Assembly: GCA_012514185.1 (NCBI GenBank) | Contig: JAAZAT010000089.1 | Location: 1 to 64,000, forward strand | Direction: 5' to 3' | Length of the DNA: 64,000 bases | Source of the DNA: Spirochaetales bacterium | Lineage (GTDB): Bacteria > Spirochaetota > Spirochaetia > Sphaerochaetales > Sphaerochaetaceae | In this document: piece by piece, positions 8,906 through 18,790 of the stretch | Position numbering within the stretch: the first letter of the stretch is position 1 | Layout of the letters: the number at the start of each line of letters is the position of its first letter | The notes under the pieces: model-generated | Seen by the model: the letters and a program-made list of their open reading frames with translations, nothing else | Told to the model about the DNA's origin: nothing | Database searches by the model: none | Program-made: the position numbers and the translations under genes

Positions 8906-10673
8906 AGATGCCTCCAATCTGATCAATCGAGCGTTCAAGACGCAACTGCAGCCGGTCGATGGTCTCTAGTTCGTCACCTTTTACAGTCAGTCTCATGCGG
9001 GCCATCTCCTGGACAGCCTTAAGCCTACGTATCTTGACCATGGGAACACCTTTGGTGATGGCCTCAAGCCCCTTCTCATAGTAGGCAAGAATGACAGAGA
9101 GCATCTTCACTTGCTTCTCCACCGAACAGAAACGGTCGACCTCATCGAAAGCATTCTGTTGTAAAAACGCGGTCTTGAAGAGGGAACACACCTCAAGGAT
9201 GAAGTTCTGGGTGTCCGGCAGGGCATCGGGTCCGACCAGCTTTACAATTTGTTGCAGTCGCACCTCTTTCTGCAGGAGATCCATGATTTTTTGCCTGCTC
9301 TGGTACCAAGTGCCATCACTGTGGTCGTTCCACCACTGCTTCACATCCCCCAGGTACTCGCTGTAGGATTCAAGCCAGCTGATCGCCGGATAGTGACGAC
9401 TGCTGGCGAGCTGTCGGTCAAGACCCCAGAAACAACGAACGAAGCGTTTGGTATGCTGGGTTACCGGCTCGGAAAAGTCACCTCCGGGAGGGCTTACCGC
9501 CCCGATGATGGAGACCGATCCGGAATTACCCGAGAGGGTCTTCATGAATCCCGCCCGTTCATAGAACTGGGCGATACGGGTGGGCAGGTAGGCGGGAAAA
9601 CCTTCTTCTGCAGGCATCTCCTCCATACGACCACTCAACTCGCGAAGCGCTTCAGCCCAACGGCTGGTCGAGTCGGCCATGATGGCGACATGGTAGCCTT
9701 GGTCGCGATAGTATTCGGCCATCGTAATGCCGGTGTAGATGGATGCCTCGCGGGCACTTACCGGCATGTTCGAGGTATTGGCTATGAGGATGGTCCGTTC
9801 CATGAGCGAATGGCCGGTTCTCGGATCGATGAGCAGTGGGAACTCCTTCAGTACGTCAGTCATTTCATTGCCGCGTTCGCCGCAACCGATATAGACGATG
9901 ATGTCGGCATCACACCACTGGGCGATCGAGTGTTGGGTCATGGTTTTGCCGGTTCCGAATCCCCCGGGAATGGCGACCGTACCGCCTTTTGCCAAAGGAA
10001 AGAGCGTATCGATGACCCTCAGGCCGGTAATAAGCGGCTGCTTGAGGGCAAGGCGCTTGTCTACAGGCCTTGGAAGCCTGATCGGCCAGCGCTGCAGCAT
10101 GCATATCTGCTCTTGATGCCCATTACTCAACACGACGGTAGCCAGGATATCCTCGATGGTATACTCTCCCGCCTCGACAATTTCACTGACCACTGCACTC
10201 TTGATGTGCACAGGAACCAGAATCCTGTGCTCGATCCTGCTGGTCTCCTGGACTGTACCAAGGATCTGTCCAGCCGTAACGGTGGCGCCCGTCTCGATTA
10301 AGGGAGTAAAGCTCCAACGCTTTTGGTGGTTGACGGCATCGAAGGTCAGGCCGCGGGAGATGAAGGCTCCACTGGCTGCCATCAGCTGCTCCAGGGGGCG
10401 CTGTATTCCGTCATAAATAGTTCCAATAAGTCCGGGTGCAAGCTCGACGGACAAGCTCATACCGCTTCCATAGACATTGTCGCCCGGGCAAATACCGGTG
10501 GCATCCTCATAGACCTGAACCGTCGCCAACCCATCATAGAGTTTGACCACTTCTCCGACCAATTGCTGCTCGCCGATTCGCACCAATTCCATCATCATGG
10601 CATCCTTGATATCCTTGACAATGAGAATCGGTCCGTTTACTCGCTTGACGCGTCCAATAATTCTCTCTTTCAT
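8895..10673 (-). CDS. atpA (ntpA): V-type ATPase catalytic subunit A
   Basis: A 592-residue catalytic subunit. The Walker A motif [12 protein letters not shown] is near residue 235, the catalytic glutamate is in [11 protein letters not shown], and [14 protein letters not shown] and [15 protein letters not shown] follow as in all A subunits. The non-homologous region that distinguishes A from B lies at about residues 115-190. Its ATG overlaps the last four bases of the subunit E gene. It hydrolyses or makes ATP depending on the ion gradient; direction is not shown by sequence. Confidence 0.97.
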   Translation of the reverse strand: MKERIIGRVKRVNGPILIVKDIKDAMMMELVRIGEQQLVGEVVKLYDGLATVQVYEDATGICPGDNVYGSGMSLSVELAPGLIGTIYDGIQRPLEQLMAASGAFISRGLTFDAVNHQKRWSFTPLIETGATVTAGQILGTVQETSRIEHRILVPVHIKSAVVSEIVEAGEYTIEDILATVVLSNGHQEQICMLQRWPIRLPRPVDKRLALKQPLITGLRVIDTLFPLAKGGTVAIPGGFGTGKTMTQHSIAQWCDADIIVYIGCGERGNEMTDVLKEFPLLIDPRTGHSLMERTILIANTSNMPVSAREASIYTGITMAEYYRDQGYHVAIMADSTSRWAEALRELSGRMEEMPAEEGFPAYLPTRIAQFYERAGFMKTLSGNSGSVSIIGAVSPPGGDFSEPVTQHTKRFVRCFWGLDRQLASSRHYPAISWLESYSEYLGDVKQWWNDHSDGTWYQSRQKIMDLLQKEVRLQQIVKLVGPDALPDTQNFILEVCSLFKTAFLQQNAFDEVDRFCSVEKQVKMLSVILAYYEKGLEAITKGVPMVKIRRLKAVQEMARMRLTVKGDELETIDRLQLRLERSIDQIGGIYEN

Positions 10674-11266
10674 GTATGTTCCTGAATCATAGCCCTAACT
10701 ACGCGGTCGAGTCGTCTGAGACGAATCTCGACCTGATTGTTGAACGAAACCATGCCGTCCAACGAGGAAACAACAACCCCGAGACCACGGATGGGTTTAC
10801 TCTCGAGATGCAAGATAATGCTGCTACCGGTAGCTTTCTTGATAATTTCTGCCGCAGTCTCAAGCTGTGCTTCAGTAACAGGACACTGGTTGCTGCTGGC
10901 AACCTTTGCTTCCTTCAGGTCCAGGCCCAAGGCTGCTTCAGCAATCCATTGGGGAAGGTAGGGAGCGATGGTTTTGGCATCAAGCAACGAGAGCACCCGG
11001 GCCAACACTTCTTGATATCGGTCGTCACCTTGGCGGAGAACGGCCTTGCGCTTTGCACTGGTCATGTTCGCCTGGAGACGGAGTTCTATCTGCCTCAACT
11101 TTTGCTCGAGGTTCCGCCGCTCTGCTTCCTTTTCTGACTCAGCTCTCTTTTCGGCATCTTTGAGAATGGCCGATGCCTGTTCCTTTGCTTCCTGCAGCAT
11201 CTTTTTGGCAGCCTGGTCGGCTTGCTCAAGAATACCGGTAAGCAAGCGACTGTCGGTTGTTTCCAT
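10670..11266 (-). CDS. atpE (ntpE): V-type ATPase subunit E
   Basis: A 198-residue peripheral-stalk subunit. The first 70 residues are a charged alanine/glutamate/lysine-rich helix (for example AKKMLQEAKEQASAILKDAE), expected to pair with the G/H subunit in a right-handed coiled coil. The globular C-terminal part, with GLGVVVSSLDGMVSFNNQVE and a final RLRRLDRVVRAMI helix, is typical of subunit E. Its stop overlaps the subunit A start. Confidence 0.92.
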   Translation of the reverse strand: METTDSRLLTGILEQADQAAKKMLQEAKEQASAILKDAEKRAESEKEAERRNLEQKLRQIELRLQANMTSAKRKAVLRQGDDRYQEVLARVLSLLDAKTIAPYLPQWIAEAALGLDLKEAKVASSNQCPVTEAQLETAAEIIKKATGSSIILHLESKPIRGLGVVVSSLDGMVSFNNQVEIRLRRLDRVVRAMIQEHT

Positions 11267-11275
11267 ACTATCTTC

Positions 11276-11578
11276 CTATAACGAGACCCCGATCGCTTGG
11301 TTGACCAGGGAACGCAAATCCGGAGGCCCCTGCTTGGAGTTGGGAGATGGAATCTCAACTACAAGCGGGAACGATTCACTAAAAAGATACCGGTTGACTA
11401 CTGGGCGGATTAAATCCGCCACCTCATCCGTGATGATGATAATCCCATGTTCCGGATTTTCCAGTGCCTTGTCCCAAGCCTGCATAGCCTGCTGTGCTGT
11501 TGTCGCCTGCATGCCGAAGACACCGACGAGGGAGAATCCCAAGACGGTATCTTCGTCACCGATGACAAAATATTTCAT
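11276..11578 (-). CDS. atpF (ntpG): V-type ATPase subunit F
   Basis: A 100-residue central-stalk subunit. The beginning MKYFVIGDEDTVLGFSLVG is the family signature, and HGIIIITDEVADLI provides the central strand-helix unit. It sits between the proteolipid gene (3-base gap) and subunit E (9-base gap). It contacts subunit D in the rotor. Confidence 0.93.
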   Translation of the reverse strand: MKYFVIGDEDTVLGFSLVGVFGMQATTAQQAMQAWDKALENPEHGIIIITDEVADLIRPVVNRYLFSESFPLVVEIPSPNSKQGPPDLRSLVNQAIGVSL

Positions 11579-11581
11579 GCA

Positions 11582-11929
11582 TCATACCTTTCCGAGAATC
11601 ATCAGGCTGGTGATGAAACCGAATACCACCAAACCTTCGGCAAGGGCGATGAAAATCAATGCCTGGCTTGCAATTTCCGGCCTCTCACTGATTGCACCCA
11701 TTGCAGCGCTGCCTACCTTTCCGATTGCCATGCCTGCTGCGAGCGCTCCAACTGCAAAAGCAAGGGCGGCACTGAAGCAAACCAGGGCAAGGTTGTAATC
11801 ACCAACCTGTGCAGCTTCGGTAGTTGCAGCATAGGCACCGGGGGCGAAAACAAAGGCGGATGCAAGCAACACAAGAGCCGTTGCAACGAAGGTCATCGAT
11901 ACTTTTCTTCTGAATTCGATGTTGGTCAT
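11582..11929 (-). CDS. atpK (ntpK): V-type ATPase proteolipid subunit K
   Basis: A 115-residue rotor-ring subunit. After the start it has a hydrophobic stretch at about residues 13-34 that ends in GAYAATTEAAQ, which looks like a signal-peptidase site. Then comes one two-helix hairpin: helix one around AALAFAVGALAAGMAIGKVGSA and helix two IASQALIFIALAEGLVVFGF, whose glutamate carries the transported ion. It is thus a single-hairpin (c-like) proteolipid rather than the doubled 16-kDa form. AGGAGG eight bases upstream supports the chosen ATG. Whether protons or sodium ions are used cannot be settled by eye. Confidence 0.9.
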   Translation of the reverse strand: MTNIEFRRKVSMTFVATALVLLASAFVFAPGAYAATTEAAQVGDYNLALVCFSAALAFAVGALAAGMAIGKVGSAAMGAISERPEIASQALIFIALAEGLVVFGFITSLMILGKV

Positions 11930-11954
11930 ACTGTGACCCTCCTAAAAAAAATCT

Positions 11955-13946
11955 CTATCTCTTCTCGGAAGAAGCTGAGTTGAGCCCAACCGGCTCATAC
12001 GCAATCCCCTTGCCGGTAAAATACCTTGAGAAGAATTCATAATAGTTCAAACGAAGTGACTGAATGCCTGCACTCAAGCCTTCCAATACAATCACCAGGA
12101 CATTGCCGAGGATGAAGATGGCAATCCCGCCAAACCCATCAACCAGGGACGAAAGCATTTTAAAAGACTCCATCAGCGATGCGTGTGCGATGCCCAGGCC
12201 GGCCACCCGCATGAAGGAAAGGGTGTTGGACAGATACCCGGTAAAGATTTCCAGTACATCAACCAGCCATTCCATGACGGAATCGAGGATGAGCTTGCCC
12301 GGTTCATGTTTCGGTCCTCCCTTGCGGAGCGAGAGGAAATACGAGAGAAAGCCGCGTGCGAAAAGCAGCACCAGACAGACTGTCACCACCGGAGCGACCC
12401 AGCTTGTTTGGGGGAACTGTCGGTACCCGCTCTCTACAAAACCGAATCCCATATACAGACCCACTGCGAACAACAAGCCACCAACCAAACCGTTCTTGTC
12501 TAAGAGCAGGGTCACATAGGAGCGTTTGCGAATCAGGTTGACCCAGTTGAGCACAAGACCGGTATAGATGATAATGATGCCGAACTTGATGGTGATGCCC
12601 AAAATCCCATACACATCGTGTATCAGCGATCCTTCGGCATGTCCGGCAACTGCTGCTTCGTAGTTGAACCAGAGAGCGGGGAAGAGACTCAAGCCAAAGT
12701 AGGAACCGAACAGCGCGCCGAAGACCATGGAGGAGAACCCGAGATACACCAACAGTGAGGTAACGTTGCGGCTGAGCATCCCATCCGGCTTGAGAGGATT
12801 CTTCTTGTACGAATATGATCCGAGCAAGCCCACAAGCACGAGTACCAACCCCTGGCCGACATCGGCAAACATCAAGCCGAACATCGACAGGTAGGCGATC
12901 ATGACAAAAATCGTGGGGTTTACCGTACCATACTCGGGCGTGCTGTAGTTGTTGACGATATTCTGAAAGGGTTTGAGCGCTTTGGGGGATGCGATGGCAA
13001 CAGGCACTTCCTGACGGGGCACCTCGGTGGCATTCGTCCATTCGATGACGCACTGCCCTTCACTGGCAGTCATAATTGCAGACCTGACCTGGTCAGCCTG
13101 GTCTGAGGGAACCCAACCCGAAAACAAGGTGGTATTTCTTGTATAGGCAAAGTAGGAGCGAATCTGGTCACATAATTCATTGAGGCGCAAATTGGACCAA
13201 ATGGCAAACAGCTGGCTTTGCTGTTGTTTCACGACCGCATCGACAGCATGTTCGACCTCTGTCCTGCTCTTCAGCGCCTTCTGATGTTCGGCTTCCAGCC
13301 TGTCTTTTATCAAGGAGATGGCCTTTCTTTGCAATTCCACGTCACTGGACTCCACCCAGCCGAACTTCTCAAGCAGCGGATCGACCTGCGAGACATCGCG
13401 GCGAAGCGTCAGGCAGATCCATTTTTCGCTGTCGGGGACCCTATCCAAGAGTCCGCCATAGACTGCAAGCTTGCCGCCCAAGTCTTCGGTCTTGCCATGG
13501 GTGACTTCTCCCACCCGCAAGTCCAGATACTCACCTTTTTCCTCGGTGATGTACCGTCTCATCTCTTCAAGGCCCATCAGCTGCTGGTTGCTCTCCTTCT
13601 GCTTTTCCTTCAGGGAGAGCAAGTCGGCGGTTAGCTCGTCCAAGATTCGCTTGTACTCTTCAAGCTGTGGTTTTTCCAATTTCTTGACATCGAGCACTTC
13701 ACTGGTGGGAATATCCAAGTGTCCTTGCCTCAGCAAAGCTTCGACACGCTTGCGCATCTCTTCCAGGTTCGCCCTATTGACGGAGCTGGGTCTGCTTGAC
13801 AATTTCTCCATCTGTTGGGGGTCGAGCTTGTTGATATGGACAAAATCAAGCACACCCAACTCGAGCAGTGCCTTAACCACCGCCTCACTGGTCTGTTCCA
13901 GTACGACAGCTGTCAGCAATTTCATCGGCCTTGTGAACAAGTTCAT
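11955..13946 (-). CDS. atpI (ntpI): V-type ATPase subunit I (a-subunit)
   Basis: A 663-residue stator subunit. The N-terminal half (about 1-335) is soluble and helical with coiled-coil character. The C-terminal half has about eight membrane helices beginning near FVMIAYLSMFGLMFADVGQG, a segment strongly conserved in this family. The last helices contain TLSFMRVAGLGIAHASLME, where the conserved arginine of the ion half-channels lies. The ATG overlaps the subunit C stop (ATGA). Length matches bacterial and archaeal members. Confidence 0.94.
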   Translation of the reverse strand: MNLFTRPMKLLTAVVLEQTSEAVVKALLELGVLDFVHINKLDPQQMEKLSSRPSSVNRANLEEMRKRVEALLRQGHLDIPTSEVLDVKKLEKPQLEEYKRILDELTADLLSLKEKQKESNQQLMGLEEMRRYITEEKGEYLDLRVGEVTHGKTEDLGGKLAVYGGLLDRVPDSEKWICLTLRRDVSQVDPLLEKFGWVESSDVELQRKAISLIKDRLEAEHQKALKSRTEVEHAVDAVVKQQQSQLFAIWSNLRLNELCDQIRSYFAYTRNTTLFSGWVPSDQADQVRSAIMTASEGQCVIEWTNATEVPRQEVPVAIASPKALKPFQNIVNNYSTPEYGTVNPTIFVMIAYLSMFGLMFADVGQGLVLVLVGLLGSYSYKKNPLKPDGMLSRNVTSLLVYLGFSSMVFGALFGSYFGLSLFPALWFNYEAAVAGHAEGSLIHDVYGILGITIKFGIIIIYTGLVLNWVNLIRKRSYVTLLLDKNGLVGGLLFAVGLYMGFGFVESGYRQFPQTSWVAPVVTVCLVLLFARGFLSYFLSLRKGGPKHEPGKLILDSVMEWLVDVLEIFTGYLSNTLSFMRVAGLGIAHASLMESFKMLSSLVDGFGGIAIFILGNVLVIVLEGLSAGIQSLRLNYYEFFSRYFTGKGIAYEPVGLNSASSEKR

Positions 13947-15037
13947 CCCAACACCCCCCTGATGTATTCCTCTTCATACCCGTAATATTTTCCGTTCAAT
14001 ATCGCCTTGATCATAGCCGTTTCTTCCTTGCATAGAAAGAAGTAAGCCAAGCTGAGCCCGATCGTGAACGGATCGGTCGCCAGCATTTTCTGGTAGAGCG
14101 CCTGTCGTCGGGTCGCCAAATACCCCTCAATCTTGAGGTTCTCCAACACACTCGCCTCATCTGAATGCAATCCCAACCGGTTCTGTTGCACCTCTGTCTG
14201 TTCGAGTCCCGGAAAATACCGATTGATAATGGAGAGAGGACTCCGTTCCCCGCTCTTTTGGGCAAGGTACTTCTCGGTCTCGGGGCTTGCAAATACACTG
14301 CCCCAGGGAAGCAGCAACGTTCTCAGCTTGTCGGCTTCCATCTGGTGATATCCACCGTGGCGAACCAGGATGGTAAGGTTTCGCAAATCAATTTCCAGCA
14401 GGAAGATCGAAGTTGCCACTTCCCTATCCTGCCTGGACAAGTCCTTGCAACTTTGCATCAAGGATGCGTACCAAAGCCGGTCGAGCTTGCTTTCCATCAC
14501 GAACAATCCGTCCTGCTCCAAGCCTTGTCCAGTGAAAGCTTTCAAGACATCCCAATACGGGGTTGCTTTGACTGCATTCAGGACAGCGTCCCAACCGGTT
14601 GCATTGATCAGGGCGGTCCAATCGATTGGATGCAGGATCACCTCTTTGAACAAGTACCCGCTCCTATGCCTGATCGGGCGGTGCCTGATGATGCTGCTGT
14701 ACCAAAGCCTGATGGCGTTCTTCAGATTATCGACCTCAATCTTGCCCAGCAGGTGCTGGACGAAGGTTGCAGGACTGCCTTCCAGGTACTTTTGCACTTC
14801 CCGGTACATCTCGATTTCTTTTTGCAGGAGAACCAATTCCATCTGCTGCAAATCACCGGTTTGATCATAGGCGTGAGCAACCTCACGGTAGCGGCTGTCC
14901 CGCAAAACACCTACAGCCTCAACAAGGGAGGCCGACCTGAGAAGAGATTCCATGAGATGGTCCTGACGCATCAAGCCAATCTTCGCCCGAAGCTTGGCAT
15001 TGATGAATCCGTAAACGGTTACAGGGTCTCTGCTCAT
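13943..15037 (-). CDS. atpC (ntpC): V-type ATPase subunit C (d-type)
   Basis: A 364-residue all-helical, funnel-shaped subunit that joins the central stalk to the proteolipid ring. The start VTVYGFINAKLRAKIG and the internal EVDNLKNAIRLWY are recognisable family features, as is the C-terminal PFTIGLSLAYFFLCKEE followed by the KEEYIRGVLG-like end. The ATG at 15037 overlaps the upstream stop (ATGA); an alternative start 36 bases upstream lies inside the previous gene. Confidence 0.93.
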   Translation of the reverse strand: MSRDPVTVYGFINAKLRAKIGLMRQDHLMESLLRSASLVEAVGVLRDSRYREVAHAYDQTGDLQQMELVLLQKEIEMYREVQKYLEGSPATFVQHLLGKIEVDNLKNAIRLWYSSIIRHRPIRHRSGYLFKEVILHPIDWTALINATGWDAVLNAVKATPYWDVLKAFTGQGLEQDGLFVMESKLDRLWYASLMQSCKDLSRQDREVATSIFLLEIDLRNLTILVRHGGYHQMEADKLRTLLLPWGSVFASPETEKYLAQKSGERSPLSIINRYFPGLEQTEVQQNRLGLHSDEASVLENLKIEGYLATRRQALYQKMLATDPFTIGLSLAYFFLCKEETAMIKAILNGKYYGYEEEYIRGVLG

Positions 15038-15363
15038 TGCAGTTCCAGATAACTTTCTAGATCGGTTTTGCACACCTTCTGAACGACGGCTCGGGCAATA
15101 CGATCAAGTTCATCCTCTTGCAGCGCCTCAACACGCTGCAAACCTGCCTCAAATTCGGAGAGTCTCAAAGCGGCATCAGCTTCGGCTTGCTGAATCAGGG
15201 CATTACAACGCTCCCGTTCCTGCTTGATTGAGGATCGAATAAGGTCATTGGCTTGGGTCTGGGCGTCGGTAATAGAGTCTCTTGCTGTACGTTCGGCGTC
15301 TCTTATGATCTTCTGCGCTCTATCCTCAACCGACAAGACCTCGTTGATTATATCGATACGCAC
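15034..15363 (-). CDS. V-type ATPase subunit G/H (AhaH-like stalk protein)
   Basis: A 109-residue helical protein if begun at the GTG at 15363, which has AAGGAA eight bases upstream. A TTG 30 bases further upstream is possible but has no good site. The sequence is almost entirely charged and alanine-rich coiled coil (for example QKIIRDAERTARDSITDAQ), as expected for the peripheral-stalk partner of subunit E. It is the first gene of the ATPase operon, about 34 bases downstream of the predicted transcription start. Confidence 0.85.
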   Translation of the reverse strand: MRIDIINEVLSVEDRAQKIIRDAERTARDSITDAQTQANDLIRSSIKQERERCNALIQQAEADAALRLSEFEAGLQRVEALQEDELDRIARAVVQKVCKTDLESYLELQ

Positions 15364-15403
15364 CTTGATACTTCCTTGCTTGAATTCGAACAATACCGCC
15401 CCT

Positions 15404-15432
15404 ATACTCTACCTTTTATCGGCGAGTGTCAA
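15404..15432 (-). promoter_or_regulatory. Promoter of the V-ATPase operon
   Basis: On the minus strand a perfect TTGACA (15432-15427) is followed after 17 bases by GAGTAT (15409-15404), a weaker -10 box. The predicted start lies near 15397, giving a leader of about 34 bases before the first GTG. It starts right after the usher gene ends. Confidence 0.65.
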
Positions 15433-15439
15433 GCAATGT

Positions 15440-18400
15440 TCAGGGTGCCGCCGTGAACACCTGTTGAGCAGTTTCATCCTGTCCGTCTTCAGTGACCAAT
15501 GCATCAAAGAGACTCTCATCAAACTGGAAATCAGCATCAGTGACAAAGCTTTCGTCAAACTGCTCGAAGCTGAAATCACTCTCGTCGAACGGCGGGAAGA
15601 TGATGTTCCAGAAGACCTCTTCACTGATGCGATCGACAACATCCAGAACCACTTCAGCATCATATCCTGTAGCGAGTTCTGTACCAAATACATCTTCTTG
15701 TTCTTCAATCTGCTGACCGGTAAAGACATCCTTGACGATGATTCTCTCAGTAAAAGCAGGGTCGGAAACCCAGAAATCCTCGAGAAGAAGCACACGGTCC
15801 AAGCCCAGCTTGTCCGCTTCGATTTCAGGTACGGTGAACCGCACCGCGTACCACAGATCTTCAACCTGCAAATCGAACAGGTAGGTACCGCTCTTTACTT
15901 CGCTGAGGATGAACCGGCCCTCTTGGTCGGTGAACAAATACAGCGCGTCGTCGGCGATCAGCTCCTCATTGCCTGCCTCATCAACTACTACCCTGTAGAC
16001 GGGGGATGAGTACTGGACATACGGACTGGCGTCGGTCATCAACAGAACTGCACTGACGGTGAAAGAAGGCTCGACATCGAGCTTTGCAACAAAGGACTGC
16101 CGGCTTCTGGGTGTTATCTCATAGACGAATGAGGAGCCGGCTGAATAGTCGGTAGCCCCGCTTGAGAAAACAACCACACTGTTCTTCACATTGGTGGAGA
16201 TATTGTTGTACAACGCACTGCCCAGCGGTCTTGGCAGGTATGAGGGAGCGCTGTCGAGACTGCGTGCTACCGATACCTCGCTCTTTTTCAACTCGCCGAC
16301 CGGTTTGACCAGCAAGAAGGATTCATTGACCGACTTGCCTATCGCAAAGGCTCCATCGGCATAGGCAAACGAGGTGTTTGCAGTAAAGGTGGTGGACATG
16401 TTCTGATAGGAGTTGGAGATTTGCTGCCTGAGGGAGAATGAACTGAGATTTCCGCTGTGCGACCAGGAACCGACCAAGGAGTGATTCTTCGGGTCGGAGA
16501 ACTTGAATGAACTCAGTGAAAGGTTGAGGCTGTCGTTTCCTGACGGTCTCCAGCTCAATCCGGCGGAACTGGTGGTCGTTACATCGAAGAAGGGGGTGCC
16601 GCTTTGAATGCTGGTCGATGAGTTGGCGCTCAGCTTGGGGTTGAACGAGTAGCTGCCGCTGATCTGGGCGGTGACTGAAGGCTTGAGCGGATCGGTACTG
16701 CTTCCGTTTGCTGTGATGGATCCGCTGAGGGAGAAGCCCTTGAAGGGGGAGAAGCCTGATGCGAATGAGAGGCTCCAGCTGGGGTTTGCAGCAGCTGTGT
16801 TGAAAATTACATTGCTGGAAAGAGTATACCGGATTTTCTCTGTCAGGCTGCCTGAGTATGCAAGAGAGAGCGTGGAAACTGAGGAGAATGGCGTAGCTGA
16901 GGTAGGACGTGCAGGTATGCTGTGGTTCAAGGTGGCGCTGAGGGTACCAAACCAGCTATCCTGTGAGCCGCTGAGCCTGTGGCTCAGGCTTCCAGCGAAA
17001 GAAGGCGTATGGTTGGCTGCATCAAGGCCAAGGGTGAGCTGGATTTGAGAGGTGCCCAACAAGGTGGCCACCACCCCATTGACCGTCCCGCTGAAGATTC
17101 CAGGACTGAAGGCAAGGTCGGTGGTGAGGGTGAAGGTATCGGTCAAACCGGTCTGCTGATAATAAGTTGCAGTAAATTTATCCAGATAATAGGAGAGGTA
17201 TTGGTTGTCAAACCATGGCAGATTGATCATGGCGCCTGCACTTGCGCTCTTTACCTTGGGGACGCTGAAGCCAAAGCCGTACAGGCTGTCACCCTTGCCC
17301 AGGAGACGGTAGTCATAGCCCATGTCTACATATTCAACCTTCTCTTCACCAGAATTTTTCATCTTGGTGACGATCTTGATCTTGTTTGCTCCTTGTGCAA
17401 AAACAAAATCCTTGAGCCGGTAAGTACCTGGTTGGAAATCCCTCGGGCCAAATACCGATGTGTCATTGATGAAAATCTCCACCGTGGAGGGCTCGACCAG
17501 TACGATGCGATACTCAAACTGGTTGCCTTTGGCACTTCCCGTACCATATGCATAGTTCTTTTCAAAGGTGAATCCGAAATTGGAATTGGCTCCGGTTACC
17601 GAGCTGAGGTTGGACCCCACGTTGCCGAAGCTGAGTCGATGGTTCGATTCAACAAAGTCATAGAAGCCGTTCCAGCTTCCGGGATTGAAAACAGGAGCTT
17701 TCGACGAGAACGAGAAGTAGAAGTTCAACCCGATGCCCAACAGGGACGCCCTATTGGATACCGAGAGCGAGACAAGCTGGGATTTGATTTGGGAGAAATC
17801 AGAGGGATAGTCCATCATCGCATAGAGGCTCAAGGAACTTGCCAAGGCAAATTTGGCCGGTTTGAGAACGATGGCACCGCTCATGCCATACTGCTCCCTG
17901 CGGTTGATGGAGGAAGCGGTGACACTCACCGAGCGCTCGGGCATATCTGCAATGCTGAAATTCAAATACACGGCAAATTCGACGGCATCGTAGCGGGCAT
18001 CGACTCCGCGGCCTCTCAAATCGTCCAAAGATAGATATTGCAACCCATCGCCAAAGATCCGTTCGTATGCCGCCTTGGTGATGTACGTACCGACGTAGTA
18101 CGTGAGATCTTCGGTGCTGAGCAGTCTTCGATCCTGTATGAATTCCACCTCGATGTCGCCTACCCGCTCGTCGTTCACAAACAAGTTGAGGAAGTAGAAT
18201 CCATCCTCGAACGCTATCGTTGCATCCTGGCCCACAACAAAAAAGTCCGCCCAGAAGTCATCGGAAGGCTCGGCAATTGCAGAAGGCTGAGGATAGAACA
18301 TATCATACTCTTCTTCTGTAAGAACCAAGGGTTCGAACATATATGGAGGATCGGGAACAAGAGGCTTCACCGTCGGGGGTCCTGCAAACCTGGGGGCGGG

Positions 18401-18751
18401 AGGAAGAACCACCCGCTCAATGGGTTTGATGACCGGCAGAGAAATCAAGTGAACAGGAGGCGGCAACGGTTTGACTTCTCGTACCATCTCCTCAACAATC
18501 GGCTTTCCTCTGAAAAGGGGAGCAGCAGGGATGGCCACAGCCACCGGCTGTTCAGGTTGCACTATTGCAGGTTCAGGTTCTCTTGGAATTTCCGGCTTCG
18601 GCACAACGGGAGTGACCACCCTGATCGGGGCTGGTTGTTCAACCTCGGCAGGCTGGAGAAAACATGTGTAGATGAAGGCAGAAAGAAAGAGGGTCAAGAG
18701 CACAAGCAAGACCAACAGGAACACTGCGTGTGCAAACCCTCTTTTCCTCAT
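15440..18751 (-). CDS. Usher-like outer-membrane protein with N-terminal anchor and proline-rich linker
   Basis: An 1103-residue protein. Residues 10-30 form a hydrophobic segment, and 34-150 are rich in Pro, Val and Glu like the periplasmic linker of TonB. From about 170 the sequence resembles a fimbrial usher: an N-terminal-domain-like part with FYFLNLFVNDERVGDIEVEF, then hundreds of residues of alternating Ser/Thr/aromatic strands fitting a beta-barrel. A plug-like insert near 415-470 contains VEIFINDTSVFGP and FQPGTYRLKDFVF. After the barrel comes a carboxypeptidase-like fold (LFTDQEGRFILSEVKSGTYLF) and an acidic tail rich in FDES repeats. The PapD-like chaperone gene lies 39 bases upstream. 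Usual ushers have about 800 residues. No pilin-like gene is nearby, so the secreted subunit is unknown. Confidence 0.75.
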   Translation of the reverse strand: MRKRGFAHAVFLLVLLVLLTLFLSAFIYTCFLQPAEVEQPAPIRVVTPVVPKPEIPREPEPAIVQPEQPVAVAIPAAPLFRGKPIVEEMVREVKPLPPPVHLISLPVIKPIERVVLPPAPRFAGPPTVKPLVPDPPYMFEPLVLTEEEYDMFYPQPSAIAEPSDDFWADFFVVGQDATIAFEDGFYFLNLFVNDERVGDIEVEFIQDRRLLSTEDLTYYVGTYITKAAYERIFGDGLQYLSLDDLRGRGVDARYDAVEFAVYLNFSIADMPERSVSVTASSINRREQYGMSGAIVLKPAKFALASSLSLYAMMDYPSDFSQIKSQLVSLSVSNRASLLGIGLNFYFSFSSKAPVFNPGSWNGFYDFVESNHRLSFGNVGSNLSSVTGANSNFGFTFEKNYAYGTGSAKGNQFEYRIVLVEPSTVEIFINDTSVFGPRDFQPGTYRLKDFVFAQGANKIKIVTKMKNSGEEKVEYVDMGYDYRLLGKGDSLYGFGFSVPKVKSASAGAMINLPWFDNQYLSYYLDKFTATYYQQTGLTDTFTLTTDLAFSPGIFSGTVNGVVATLLGTSQIQLTLGLDAANHTPSFAGSLSHRLSGSQDSWFGTLSATLNHSIPARPTSATPFSSVSTLSLAYSGSLTEKIRYTLSSNVIFNTAAANPSWSLSFASGFSPFKGFSLSGSITANGSSTDPLKPSVTAQISGSYSFNPKLSANSSTSIQSGTPFFDVTTTSSAGLSWRPSGNDSLNLSLSSFKFSDPKNHSLVGSWSHSGNLSSFSLRQQISNSYQNMSTTFTANTSFAYADGAFAIGKSVNESFLLVKPVGELKKSEVSVARSLDSAPSYLPRPLGSALYNNISTNVKNSVVVFSSGATDYSAGSSFVYEITPRSRQSFVAKLDVEPSFTVSAVLLMTDASPYVQYSSPVYRVVVDEAGNEELIADDALYLFTDQEGRFILSEVKSGTYLFDLQVEDLWYAVRFTVPEIEADKLGLDRVLLLEDFWVSDPAFTERIIVKDVFTGQQIEEQEDVFGTELATGYDAEVVLDVVDRISEEVFWNIIFPPFDESDFSFEQFDESFVTDADFQFDESLFDALVTEDGQDETAQQVFTAAP

Positions 18752-18790
18752 GTAAAAGCCCTTTCTTAATCTGGAAGGAGGAAACCCCTC

